NCBI GenBank assembly: GCA_937916415.1
Contig: CALGGH010000079.1
Location: 1-5,715, forward strand
Reading direction: 5' to 3'
DNA from: an uncultured Lachnospiraceae bacterium
GTDB taxonomy: Bacteria > Bacillota > Clostridia > Lachnospirales > Lachnospiraceae
DNA length: 5,715 nt
The first letter of the stretch is position 1. Every line of letters starts with the position of its first letter. A model generated the notes under the pieces. It was given only the letters and a program-made list of their open reading frames with translations. It made no database searches and was not told the DNA's origin. The position numbers and the translations under genes are program-made. Positions 1 through 5,679 of this stretch are shown piece after piece.

Positions 1-367
1 CATTGCCTGAGTCTGAAGTGTCATAGAAGAGACCGTCGGATGCAAAGATCACGTGGCTGCCCGTGGCGACGACGTAGTCGCCGTAGGCGTGATCCCTGCA
101 GAAGTCCTCCAGCGTGTAGCACGCCGGGCAGGTGTTCGGCAGGATCCGCCTCTCGTAGCCGTGCTCGATCAGGTACGTCTCCCACGCCGCGTTGTCGTTC
201 GGCATGAGTCCGAGCTGAAATCCGTGCCGGCACAGCTCCTTGTACGTGTCGTCCCAGTTCATGTCCAGGGCCAGCGTAAGCGCCCTCACTACGCAGTCCG
301 AAGTGTCGCGCCCAAACGGGTTCGGATTGTAATATCTGAAAGAACTCTTCTGACCCATGTGCGCCAT
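1..367 (-). CDS. Papain-like cysteine peptidase-type protein, 3' end missing
   Basis: This reading frame runs off the left edge with no stop, giving 122 residues. The N-terminal block reads YYNPNPFGRDTSDCVVRAL, followed by a Trp-Asp/Tyr-rich helix region, a CPACYTLEDFC segment, GSHVIFASDG and then YDTSDSGN. This Cys (C25) ... His (H105) ... Asp (D116) order is the papain/transglutaminase-like catalytic arrangement. I recall the overall pattern from small proteins in clostridial phages and integrated elements. CxxC at residues 80-83 could bind metal or be structural. Two in-frame starts are possible, ATG at 367 or ATG at 358. I chose 367 because AAAGG lies about 8 bases upstream, whereas 358 has AGGGG at 11 bases. 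An in-frame stop lies further upstream, so the start is bracketed. It is transcribed divergently from the lipoprotein gene. The fold and family are inferred and activity is untested. The rest of the gene lies outside the window. Confidence 0.8.
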   Translation of the reverse strand, partial: MAHMGQKSSFRYYNPNPFGRDTSDCVVRALTLALDMNWDDTYKELCRHGFQLGLMPNDNAAWETYLIEHGYERRILPNTCPACYTLEDFCRDHAYGDYVVATGSHVIFASDGLFYDTSDSGN

Positions 368-403
368 CGCCCCTGCCTTTCTTAATCCCGGTCTCCACTA
401 ATA

Positions 404-432
404 ATTTTATGGTCGCCCCACATCCCCAACAA
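404..432 (-). promoter_or_regulatory. Weak candidate promoter for the peptidase-like gene
   Basis: Read on the minus strand, TTGTTG (432-427) and TAAAAT (409-404) are separated by exactly 17 bases. The -10 matches the sigma-A consensus at five of six positions, but the -35 matches at only three. It lies about 40 bases upstream of the start codon, a normal leader length. The -35 overlaps the first, degenerate unit of the heptamer array at 430-480, so an activator bound there could compensate for the poor -35. This is inference from consensus matching only. Confidence 0.3.
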
Positions 433-480
433 GGCAGTCATAGGGCAGGTTTAGGACATGGATAGGACAGATTTGGGATT
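430..480. repeat. Tandem heptamer array with 11-bp period
   Basis: Heptamers start at 430, 441, 452, 463 and 474, each exactly 11 bp after the last: CAAGGCA, TAGGGCA, TAGGACA, TAGGACA, TGGGATT. The middle three are nearly identical and the outer two are degenerate. The 4-bp spacers between them differ. On the minus strand the core unit reads TGTCCTA. Seven-base direct repeats with 4-base spacers put one unit on each helical turn, the layout known for PhoB/OmpR-family response-regulator operators. The base sequence itself does not match a site I know. The array lies between two divergent genes, so it could control either or both. Its role as an operator is inferred. Confidence 0.55.
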
Positions 481-529
481 TGCACATCACTCCACAAACG
501 ATTGTTCGATATAAAAGAATTGCATAATA

Positions 530-538
530 TGGTATAAT
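530..538 (+). promoter_or_regulatory. Extended -10 promoter for the lipoprotein gene
   Basis: TGG followed by a perfect TATAAT forms an extended -10 element (TGnTATAAT). No good -35 is present 16-18 bases upstream, which is usual for extended -10 promoters. Transcription would start near 545, giving a leader of about 80 bases before the ATG at 627. This also argues against the in-frame GTG at 546 as the start codon, because it would fall at the predicted transcription start. Confidence 0.6.
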
Positions 539-626
539 TTTTAGCGTGTATTATGGTTGGACAATTCATATCAAGGTGATTGTGAATAGTTCAAGTGAAC
601 ACAATAAACTGCAAGAGAGACCAGCT

Positions 627-1595
627 ATGAAAAAACATGTAATACTGCTTATGCTATGTGCTCTTGTCTTATCTGCTTGCGGATCGTCAAAGACAAGTGT
701 CGAAGATGAGGTGTCAAGGGCTCTTTTGGAAAACGGGATCACCGTAGAGTCTCTGGATGATTTAGAAAAACCACGGGATGATGCCGGTAATTCCGGCATG
801 GATACGGATACGGAGCCGGTCAGGGATAAAGACGGAGATAATGCTGTGTCCGCTGAAGACACATTTTACAATGACCAAAAGGATTCTGCAAAGGATACAC
901 TTTCCGACAAGTCAAAATCAGTAACCGATATAAAATATGAGAATCCCTATTTGGGTACGGCCAGTACCGCCACCTCATACAGGATAGACTTTGAAATTCA
1001 GACGGATTCCGGAGTAGCCGGCATCACCTGGGGTGCCACCAGAGAGCATGCAGGCGAAGCTAAGATCAATACCGATAAGATAAAGGCGAATGAAAAGGAT
1101 GAATTTTATATAGCTGCCTTTGACTGTACGCGTGAGATCCCGAGGTTTTATTTTGCCAGATACAGGGATGGTTACGTTTTTGATGAGTCATATACAAATC
1201 TGGATTTTATGTTTCCGGAGATGGTAATGTTTACGGACGTACAGCAGATAGTCGAGATCAGCGTGAGCGGCATGGGCGCCACGGTTTATCTGGACAGCTA
1301 CAAGGTATGTGATTTAGAGCTTGATTCCCCTAAGCCCGTCGGCCTGATAGGTACGTGGATCTCCAACGGGGATTATCATGCATATATTGACAATGTCTTT
1401 GTCGCCGAGGGCTCTGAGGGTGACGGAGACTGGATATATTCGGATGATTTCAGCGGCAGGGCAAATCTTTTTTCTCCTAATTTCAAAACGATCAGTGGCA
1501 GATTGTACGCTGAGGACGGATACTATACGACGCTGAAAAATGACGGGGCATGTTGTGCGGGATGGCATGAAGTGATAAAATGTAAGCGTGTGTGA
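627..1595 (+). CDS. Secreted lipoprotein with probable concanavalin-like domain
   Basis: A 322-residue protein with a classic lipoprotein signal: KK at the N terminus, a hydrophobic stretch, and the lipobox LSAC with Cys18 as the lipidated residue, so it should be anchored on the outer face of the membrane. Residues 20-100 are a polar, Asp/Glu/Ser-rich linker. Residues about 110-262 look like a beta-sandwich of the concanavalin-like lectin/glucanase type, with the closing pattern PVGLIGTW...YIDNVFVAE. Residues 270-300 contain SDDFSG and GRLYAEDGYY, a motif more typical of the beginning of such a domain. A longer frame opens at GTG 546, but ATG 627 gives the signal peptide and has a weak purine-rich site (AGAGAG) upstream. 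The gene is clearly AT-richer than those to its right. Substrate and role are unknown. A carbohydrate-binding or surface-sensing role is only a guess. Confidence 0.85.
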   Translation: MKKHVILLMLCALVLSACGSSKTSVEDEVSRALLENGITVESLDDLEKPRDDAGNSGMDTDTEPVRDKDGDNAVSAEDTFYNDQKDSAKDTLSDKSKSVTDIKYENPYLGTASTATSYRIDFEIQTDSGVAGITWGATREHAGEAKINTDKIKANEKDEFYIAAFDCTREIPRFYFARYRDGYVFDESYTNLDFMFPEMVMFTDVQQIVEISVSGMGATVYLDSYKVCDLELDSPKPVGLIGTWISNGDYHAYIDNVFVAEGSEGDGDWIYSDDFSGRANLFSPNFKTISGRLYAEDGYYTTLKNDGACCAGWHEVIKCKRV

Positions 1596-1637
1596 ATTGT
1601 TCGGCACAAGACGTGTATTAAATAGGAGGTTTATGAG

Positions 1638-2051
1638 ATGGCTTGTTTTACGGTATCTGTCGTAGAAGCGGTTGCGGTTACCGCGGTACAGAAGCATATT
1701 GAGAAAAAGGAGCATGCCGCTGCCGAGGTTTCGGGAGTTCCCGCAGAACCTACGGAGGCTTCGGATGAGACGGTCAGCTGGAGCACCAAGCTCAAATGGC
1801 TGTCCTTCATGCTGTGGGGAGGTGCGGCGCTGCTAGCCTTTGAGCACCTTTGGCATGGGGAGATCACTCCCTGGTTCCCGTTCCTGACGGCGATGTCCAA
1901 CGCTGCGGACAGGGCGGAGATGTTCCATGAGATTGCCACTGTGGGAGCGTGCATGGCCGTGCTGACCACCGTCATCTGGCTGGGCATATGCAAGGCCGCC
2001 GACATGATCGTCAGGCGCAGGTCTGCTTACGCCGACGTTCACGAAGCGTGA
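1638..2051 (+). CDS. Small membrane protein, first of a pair
   Basis: A 137-residue protein with an excellent ribosome binding site (AGGAGG at 1624-1629, 8 bases before ATG). The N-terminal 17 residues are hydrophobic (MACFTVSVVEAVAVTAV), followed by a charged Lys/Glu/Ala linker at 18-50. There are two clear membrane segments at about 52-71 and 98-119, and the protein ends in a positively charged RRR tail. The loop after the first segment carries FEHLWHGE, with polar His and Glu residues near the membrane face. I recognise the general pattern from uncharacterised clostridial proteins but know no function. It is followed after 16 bases by another small membrane protein with which it shares residue patterns, so the two are probably co-expressed and may form a complex. 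Composition and codon use are closer to the right-hand genes than to the lipoprotein. Confidence 0.85.
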   Translation: MACFTVSVVEAVAVTAVQKHIEKKEHAAAEVSGVPAEPTEASDETVSWSTKLKWLSFMLWGGAALLAFEHLWHGEITPWFPFLTAMSNAADRAEMFHEIATVGACMAVLTTVIWLGICKAADMIVRRRSAYADVHEA

Positions 2052-2067
2052 GACGGGAGGTGCGGAC

Positions 2068-2382
2068 ATGACCCTTTTGATCACGGTTTTTGCGGCGATC
2101 ATATCAACCATGGCATGGTACGTTCGTATCGACCGGGGCGACATGCAGCTCGGATTTTTAAGCCTCATGTTTTGTGGCGCATCCATCATGTGGTTTGTGG
2201 ATGCCGTCTTTGAGTACGCAGAGCTTGGAGCGGAATATTTTACTCCCGCCATGGAAGACATGATGAATGATGCTTTTCTTGGACTCTGCGTGGTGGCCCT
2301 CGGCCTCGTCATCTGGATGGTCAGGCTGCTCATCAGGGATCCCGGGGGCAGGCTGAGAGGGGCACTTGTAAGGAAATCCTGA
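2068..2382 (+). CDS. Small three-helix membrane protein, second of the pair
   Basis: A 104-residue protein starting at ATG 2068, 7 bases after GGAGG (2056-2060) and 16 bases downstream of the previous stop. It has three predicted membrane helices at about 1-19, 28-49 and 68-90, and a basic C-terminal tail (RLRGALVRKS). The second helix and following loop read LSLMFCGASIMWFVDAVFEY, and the last helix ends VVALGLVIWMV. Both echo the preceding protein (LSFMLWGGAALLAFEH and AVLTTVIWL), suggesting an old duplication. I do not recognise a named family or function. A hairpin terminator follows about 28 bases after the stop, so this gene probably ends its transcript. Confidence 0.85.
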   Translation: MTLLITVFAAIISTMAWYVRIDRGDMQLGFLSLMFCGASIMWFVDAVFEYAELGAEYFTPAMEDMMNDAFLGLCVVALGLVIWMVRLLIRDPGGRLRGALVRKS

Positions 2383-2410
2383 TGACGCGCATCATGTAAG
2401 ATTACAACTT

Positions 2411-2457
2411 AAAGCTACTTTATCCGGCCCATGGCGGAAAAGGATAAAGTAGCTTTT
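2411..2457 (+). terminator. Hairpin terminator, possible attenuator
   Basis: A perfect 15-bp inverted repeat: AAAGCTACTTTATCC at 2411-2425 pairs with 2442-2456, with a 16-base loop that can fold a small GCC/GGC inner stem. A short run of four T follows (2454-2457), then GCATTG. The tail is weak for an intrinsic terminator, and the stem is AT-rich in the middle. The hairpin lies between the membrane pair and the aldolase gene. I see no convincing promoter between it and the aldolase start at 2490, so partial read-through may be how the downstream genes are expressed. On the minus strand there is no T run to speak of. Confidence 0.7.
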
Positions 2458-2489
2458 GCATTGAGGACAATCGCGCATGGGAGGATGGC

Positions 2490-3662
2490 ATGGCATATGG
2501 AATGAGCGAGGCAGGCGAGCTGATACTGCGGGCCTGCAGGGAACTAAAGGATGAGAAACTGATAATCAGGACGTGGGGCAACGTCAGCGCCAGGCTGAGC
2601 CGCGACCTGATACTGATCACGCCGAGCGGACGGGATTATGACACAATGACCGCGTCCGATCTGGTCGTGGTCAACATGGACGGCAGGCATGAGGGAGACG
2701 TGCCGCCGTCAAGCGAGACCGGAGTGCATCTGGCGGCCTATGCGGCCAGGCCTGAGGTAAATTTCGTGATACACACGCATCAGCCCTATGCATCCGCCCT
2801 CAGCGTGCTGGGACTGGACGTGAAGCTTGGCGAGAGGGTAGCCGAATCCGCCAGGGCACTGGTCGGACAGGGCATAGTCTGCGCCGATTACGGCCCTAAC
2901 GGCTCCAAGAAGATAAACAAGGCCGTGGCGGAGTGCCTGGAGGAGCATCCCGGCACGGGACACGTCCTGATGCGCAATCACGGAGTGCTGTGCATGGGAA
3001 CCGGCTACGAGCACGCATTTAAGGTCACGCACGTGCTTGAAGCCCTTTCACACAAAATATTTGATTATTACTGCAACGACGTGATACCCTTAACGGAGCA
3101 GATACGCAGGTTTAAGGACGAGCATGCCGAGGGAGACGCTGCAGACAGGGCCCCTGCTGACGAAAGCGCACGGATCAGGGTGGTGCAGAGCGTTCCGGAT
3201 GACGTCGAGGGTTCCGCGGAGCACGTCGGACAGTGGATGCTCCACGTCCGCACTCCCTACGTTCATGAGATGAGCAGGCGGGATGCTACGGTCAGGGCAT
3301 ATCTGGATGATTTCGCGCAGATCGCCGGACCGGCCATCAAATGCGTGTCTGCAGGCGCAGACCGCAGGACACTCATGAAGGCCATGGGAAGTGCCAGTGC
3401 CGTGATGAGCGAGAACAATGGCGCGTACGTCACCGGAACCACGTATGATGAGGCACTCTGCGTAGCGGAGGTTCTGGAAAAGGGATGCATGGCCGCCTAC
3501 CTGGGCACGATCCGCGGAGTCAAGCCGTTGGGAACGCTGGACGCTCAGATGAACCGATATAAATACGTCAGGAAATATTCCAAATTAAAAGATGCCGGAA
3601 CAGGGCAGGAGGAGGACAACGGTAATGGAAGAAACAATGAAGGATCTGGAGAAGGAGCTTGA
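2490..3662 (+). CDS. Class II aldolase/adducin-type protein with degenerate second half
   Basis: A 390-residue protein, well above the 210-230 residues usual for single-domain members such as L-fuculose-phosphate aldolase and ribulose-phosphate epimerase. Residues 1-200 hold the family hallmarks: GNVS (30-33), TPSG (44-47), SSETGVH with the expected acid/base Glu76, the metal-binding pair HTH (His95, His97) and the third His in RNHG (His164). The first half should therefore bind divalent metal and act on a sugar phosphate or similar hydroxy-carbonyl substrate; the exact substrate cannot be read. Residues 215-230 form an Ala/Asp-rich linker. Residues 250-368 resemble another aldolase half, with ENNGAYVTGTTYDEA where His164 would be Asn310. 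The last 20 residues are low-complexity Gly/Asn/Glu. The start at ATG 2490 is preceded by GGGAGG with a 5-base gap. The end overlaps the S1-domain gene by 38 bases. Confidence 0.85.
   Translation: MAYGMSEAGELILRACRELKDEKLIIRTWGNVSARLSRDLILITPSGRDYDTMTASDLVVVNMDGRHEGDVPPSSETGVHLAAYAARPEVNFVIHTHQPYASALSVLGLDVKLGERVAESARALVGQGIVCADYGPNGSKKINKAVAECLEEHPGTGHVLMRNHGVLCMGTGYEHAFKVTHVLEALSHKIFDYYCNDVIPLTEQIRRFKDEHAEGDAADRAPADESARIRVVQSVPDDVEGSAEHVGQWMLHVRTPYVHEMSRRDATVRAYLDDFAQIAGPAIKCVSAGADRRTLMKAMGSASAVMSENNGAYVTGTTYDEALCVAEVLEKGCMAAYLGTIRGVKPLGTLDAQMNRYKYVRKYSKLKDAGTGQEEDNGNGRNNEGSGEGA
3607..3615 (+). promoter_or_regulatory. Ribosome binding site that sets the S1-gene start
   Basis: AGGAGGAGG lies 9 bases before ATG 3625 and inside the aldolase coding region. 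It comes after the alternative in-frame ATG at 3592, which has no such site, so it decides the start of the S1-domain protein. Confidence 0.75.
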
Positions 3663-4353
3663 GGAATCCTATAAGCAGCTGGAGGAAGACGTGCAGGAGC
3701 CCGCGCCCCTCACGGAGGAGGAAGAGGCCGAGCAGAACGCATGGACTTACCTCAAGGAACTGAAGGCTAACGGTGACACGGTCAAGATGAAGGTCAAGGA
3801 AGCCGTTTCGGCCGGCATCGTGGGCACCGTGGAGGGGATCAGGGCCTTCATTCCGGTTTCCAAGATCACGAACGGTCACGTGGAGAGCACGGACGAATGG
3901 GTCGGCAGGACCATAGAGGCCGAGATCATCACGCTTGACAAAGCCAATCACAAGCTGGTTCTCTCGGGAAGGGCCGTGGCTGACAGGAAGGCCGACGAGG
4001 CCAGGCAGGCCATACTCGGAGAAATGAAGGTCGGCGACGTGGTTGACGGCAAGGTAGAGTCCATCAAGAACTATGGAGCCTTCGTCAGGATGGACAACGG
4101 CCTGGACGGACTCGTTCACATTTCGCAGATATCGCAGAAGAGGATCAAGTCGCCCCATGAAGTCCTGAAGGAAGGACAGCTGGTCAGGGCCAAGATCACC
4201 AAGATAGAAGACGACAGGATATCGCTGTCCATGAAGGCACTTGAGGATCCGCTTGAGCCTGAGGTGAACAAGGTGGACACTTCCGCCTACAGCGACAGGG
4301 GTTCCATAGGCACGAGCCTCGGTTCGCTCCTGGCAGGCCTCAGGCTTGACTAG
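3625..4353 (+). CDS. Protein with two S1 RNA-binding domains
   Basis: A 242-residue protein. Residues 1-40 are a strongly acidic, probably coiled-coil leader rich in Glu and Leu. Two S1 (OB-fold) domains follow. The first, about residues 47-119, is divergent (GIVGTVEGIRAFIPVSKI). The second, about 133-206, is textbook: VGDVVDGKVESIKNYGAFV, then GLDGLVHISQIS and DRISLSMKAL. The tail is Ser/Gly/Leu-rich. This resembles ribosomal protein S1-like accessory proteins of Firmicutes, which bind single-stranded RNA. It is far shorter than full S1, and its target is unknown. An in-frame ATG at 3592 exists but lacks a ribosome site, whereas 3625 has AGGAGGAGG. The gene overlaps the aldolase by 38 bases and ends 13 bases before argJ, so translational coupling within one operon is likely. 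Confidence 0.88.
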   Translation: MEETMKDLEKELEESYKQLEEDVQEPAPLTEEEEAEQNAWTYLKELKANGDTVKMKVKEAVSAGIVGTVEGIRAFIPVSKITNGHVESTDEWVGRTIEAEIITLDKANHKLVLSGRAVADRKADEARQAILGEMKVGDVVDGKVESIKNYGAFVRMDNGLDGLVHISQISQKRIKSPHEVLKEGQLVRAKITKIEDDRISLSMKALEDPLEPEVNKVDTSAYSDRGSIGTSLGSLLAGLRLD

Positions 4354-4366
4354 AGGGTGAAGCATC

Positions 4367-5590
4367 ATGAAGGAAATAAAAGGCGGCGTGTGTGCCGCAC
4401 TGGGGTTTAAGGCATCGGCCATTGCTGCCGAGATCAAGTACAGGGGCCGTGACGACATGGCCATGGTGTATTCGGAGAGTCCGTGCGTGGCCGCCGGAAC
4501 CTTCACCACCAACGTGGTCAAGGCTGCGCCGGTCAAATGGGACATGAAGGTCGTGCATGAGCGCGGATCCGCCAGGGCAGTCGTGGTAAACACCGGCATA
4601 GCCAACGCGTGTACCGGAGAGGAAGGCATGCAGGTGGTCAGGTCGACCGCGGAGGCCGCGGCCGTGGCGCTGGGCGTGGAGTCCGGGGAAGTCCTGATAG
4701 GCTCGACGGGCGTTATCGGCATGCAGCTTCCCGAGGAAAAGCTCACTGCCGGAGCGGGCAGCCTGGCAAAAGCGCTGGAGAGAAGCCCTGAAGCCGCGAA
4801 CAGGGCGGCACGGGCCATCATGACCACGGACACTCACGAAAAGGAGATCGCCTATGAACTGGAGATCGGAGGAAAGACCGTGCGCGTGGGCGGCATGTCC
4901 AAGGGCTCGGGCATGATCCATCCCAACATGTGCACGATGCTCGGGTACGTCACGACTGACGCGTGCATTTCAGGGGAAATGCTCCAGAAGGCATTGAGCA
5001 GCGTCGTCGTGGACACCTTCAACATGATATCGGTGGACGGTGACACCAGCACCAATGACACGCTGATCGCACTGGCCAACGGCCTGGCCGGCAATGAGCG
5101 CATAGATTCCGAAAACGCTGACTATGAGGCATTTTATGGGGCACTTAATGCGGTATGCCTGCACCTGGCCAAGGAGATGGCAGCTGACGGCGAGGGCGCC
5201 ACCAAGCTGATCGAATGCACGGTCCGCGGCGCGGACACCAAGGAGAGCGCCCGTACGCTCGCCAAGTCGGTCATAGGCTCGTCACTGGTCAAGGCGGCCG
5301 TGTACGGATGTGACGCCAACTGGGGCAGGGAATTGTGCGCCCTTGGATATTCAGGGGTTATGTTTGATCCCGAAAAGGTCGATATGTATTTTAGGACGGG
5401 AGATCACGAACTTCTGATTGTCAGAAACGGGATCGGCTCAGGATATGACGAGGAGGAAGCGTCACGGATGCTGGCCTCAGACCACGTGGAGATCATAGCG
5501 GACATGCATGCCGGAGATGAGAGCGCGGTTGCATATGGATGTGATTTGACGTATGATTATGTCAAAATCAATGGTGATTATCGCTCCTGA
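4367..5590 (+). CDS. argJ: ArgJ, ornithine/glutamate N-acetyltransferase
   Basis: A 407-residue protein, normal length for ArgJ. It transfers acetyl from N-acetylornithine to glutamate, recycling the acetyl group in arginine biosynthesis. Bifunctional forms can also use acetyl-CoA, which sequence alone does not settle. Visible hallmarks are GTFTTNVVKAAPV (44-56), the oxyanion-hole region IGSTGVIG (111-118), IMTTDTHEK (151-159), the self-cleavage segment KGSGMIHPNM-C-TML with nucleophile Thr190, DGDTSTNDT (224-232), GCDANWGREL (314-323), and the terminal DYVKINGDYRS. The precursor should cut itself between Cys189 and Thr190 into alpha and beta chains. The residue before the cut is Cys, whereas Ala is the usual one in the examples I know. 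The start at ATG 4367 follows GAGGGTG by 7 bases. It follows the S1 gene closely and is followed by a further, truncated gene. Confidence 0.96.
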   Translation: MKEIKGGVCAALGFKASAIAAEIKYRGRDDMAMVYSESPCVAAGTFTTNVVKAAPVKWDMKVVHERGSARAVVVNTGIANACTGEEGMQVVRSTAEAAAVALGVESGEVLIGSTGVIGMQLPEEKLTAGAGSLAKALERSPEAANRAARAIMTTDTHEKEIAYELEIGGKTVRVGGMSKGSGMIHPNMCTMLGYVTTDACISGEMLQKALSSVVVDTFNMISVDGDTSTNDTLIALANGLAGNERIDSENADYEAFYGALNAVCLHLAKEMAADGEGATKLIECTVRGADTKESARTLAKSVIGSSLVKAAVYGCDANWGRELCALGYSGVMFDPEKVDMYFRTGDHELLIVRNGIGSGYDEEEASRMLASDHVEIIADMHAGDESAVAYGCDLTYDYVKINGDYRS

Positions 5591-5592
5591 TT

Positions 5593-5601
5593 TGGTATAA
5601 T
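5593..5601 (+). promoter_or_regulatory. Extended -10 promoter after argJ
   Basis: TGG plus a perfect TATAAT, just after the argJ stop. This is the same 9-base extended -10 as at 530-538. A poor -35 candidate (TGGTGA, 5572-5577) sits 18 bases upstream. It could drive the next gene independently of the argJ operon, with transcription beginning near 5608. However, that would place the transcription start on top of the AAGGAG site at 5603-5608, so the internal start at ATG 5652 (AAGGAGG at 5637-5643) would then be the one used. Confidence 0.45.
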
Positions 5602-5615
5602 GAAGGAGATCAGAG

Positions 5616-5679
5616 ATGATTATTTATCGAAGCGCCAAGGAGGTAAGTGAAATGAATATGGGGCCGATCATTGCGAAGG
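5616..5679 (+). CDS. Start of a gene after argJ, cut off by adapter; possibly argB
   Basis: Only 21 codons of real sequence are present. Two starts share one frame: ATG 5616 (AAGGAG at 5603-5608, 7-base gap) and ATG 5652 (AAGGAGG at 5637-5643, 8-base gap). The second gives MNMGPIIAK, which could be the beginning of N-acetylglutamate kinase (argB), the usual neighbour of argJ in Clostridia. The fragment is too short to identify. From 5680 on the sequence is Illumina adapter; the frame continues through it and stops at a false TAG at 5712-5714. Any gene model ending there is an artefact. Confidence 0.45.

Noticed and set aside
21..398. Minus-strand 125-residue and plus-strand 110-residue open frames near the left edge
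   Set aside because: Both are Arg/Gly/Val-rich shadows of the real minus-strand frame, which carries the ordered C-H-D motifs but lacks a stop within the window.
546..626. GTG start at 546 for the lipoprotein
   Set aside because: It would begin at the predicted transcription start, has no ribosome site and would bury the lipoprotein signal peptide behind 27 extra residues.
781..799. 7-bp perfect inverted repeat ATGCCGG / CCGGCAT with 5-base loop
   Set aside because: It lies inside the lipoprotein linker coding region, is short, has no T tail and is plausibly a by-product of Gly/Ala/Ser codons.
1596..1637. Possible promoter (TTGTTC ... TATTAA) before the membrane pair
   Set aside because: The spacing is only 13 bases and both hexamers are poor. 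The membrane pair may be read from the lipoprotein promoter, as no terminator is seen between them.
1833..2333. 166-residue minus-strand open frame
   Set aside because: It is antisense to both membrane-protein genes, which have strong ribosome sites and clear membrane helices. It carries no motif of its own.
3568..4833. A 421-residue minus-strand open frame opposite the S1 gene and argJ
   Set aside because: It lies wholly antisense to two well-supported genes, has no recognisable domains, and its composition is what an argJ shadow gives. The sense proteins carry clear family motifs.
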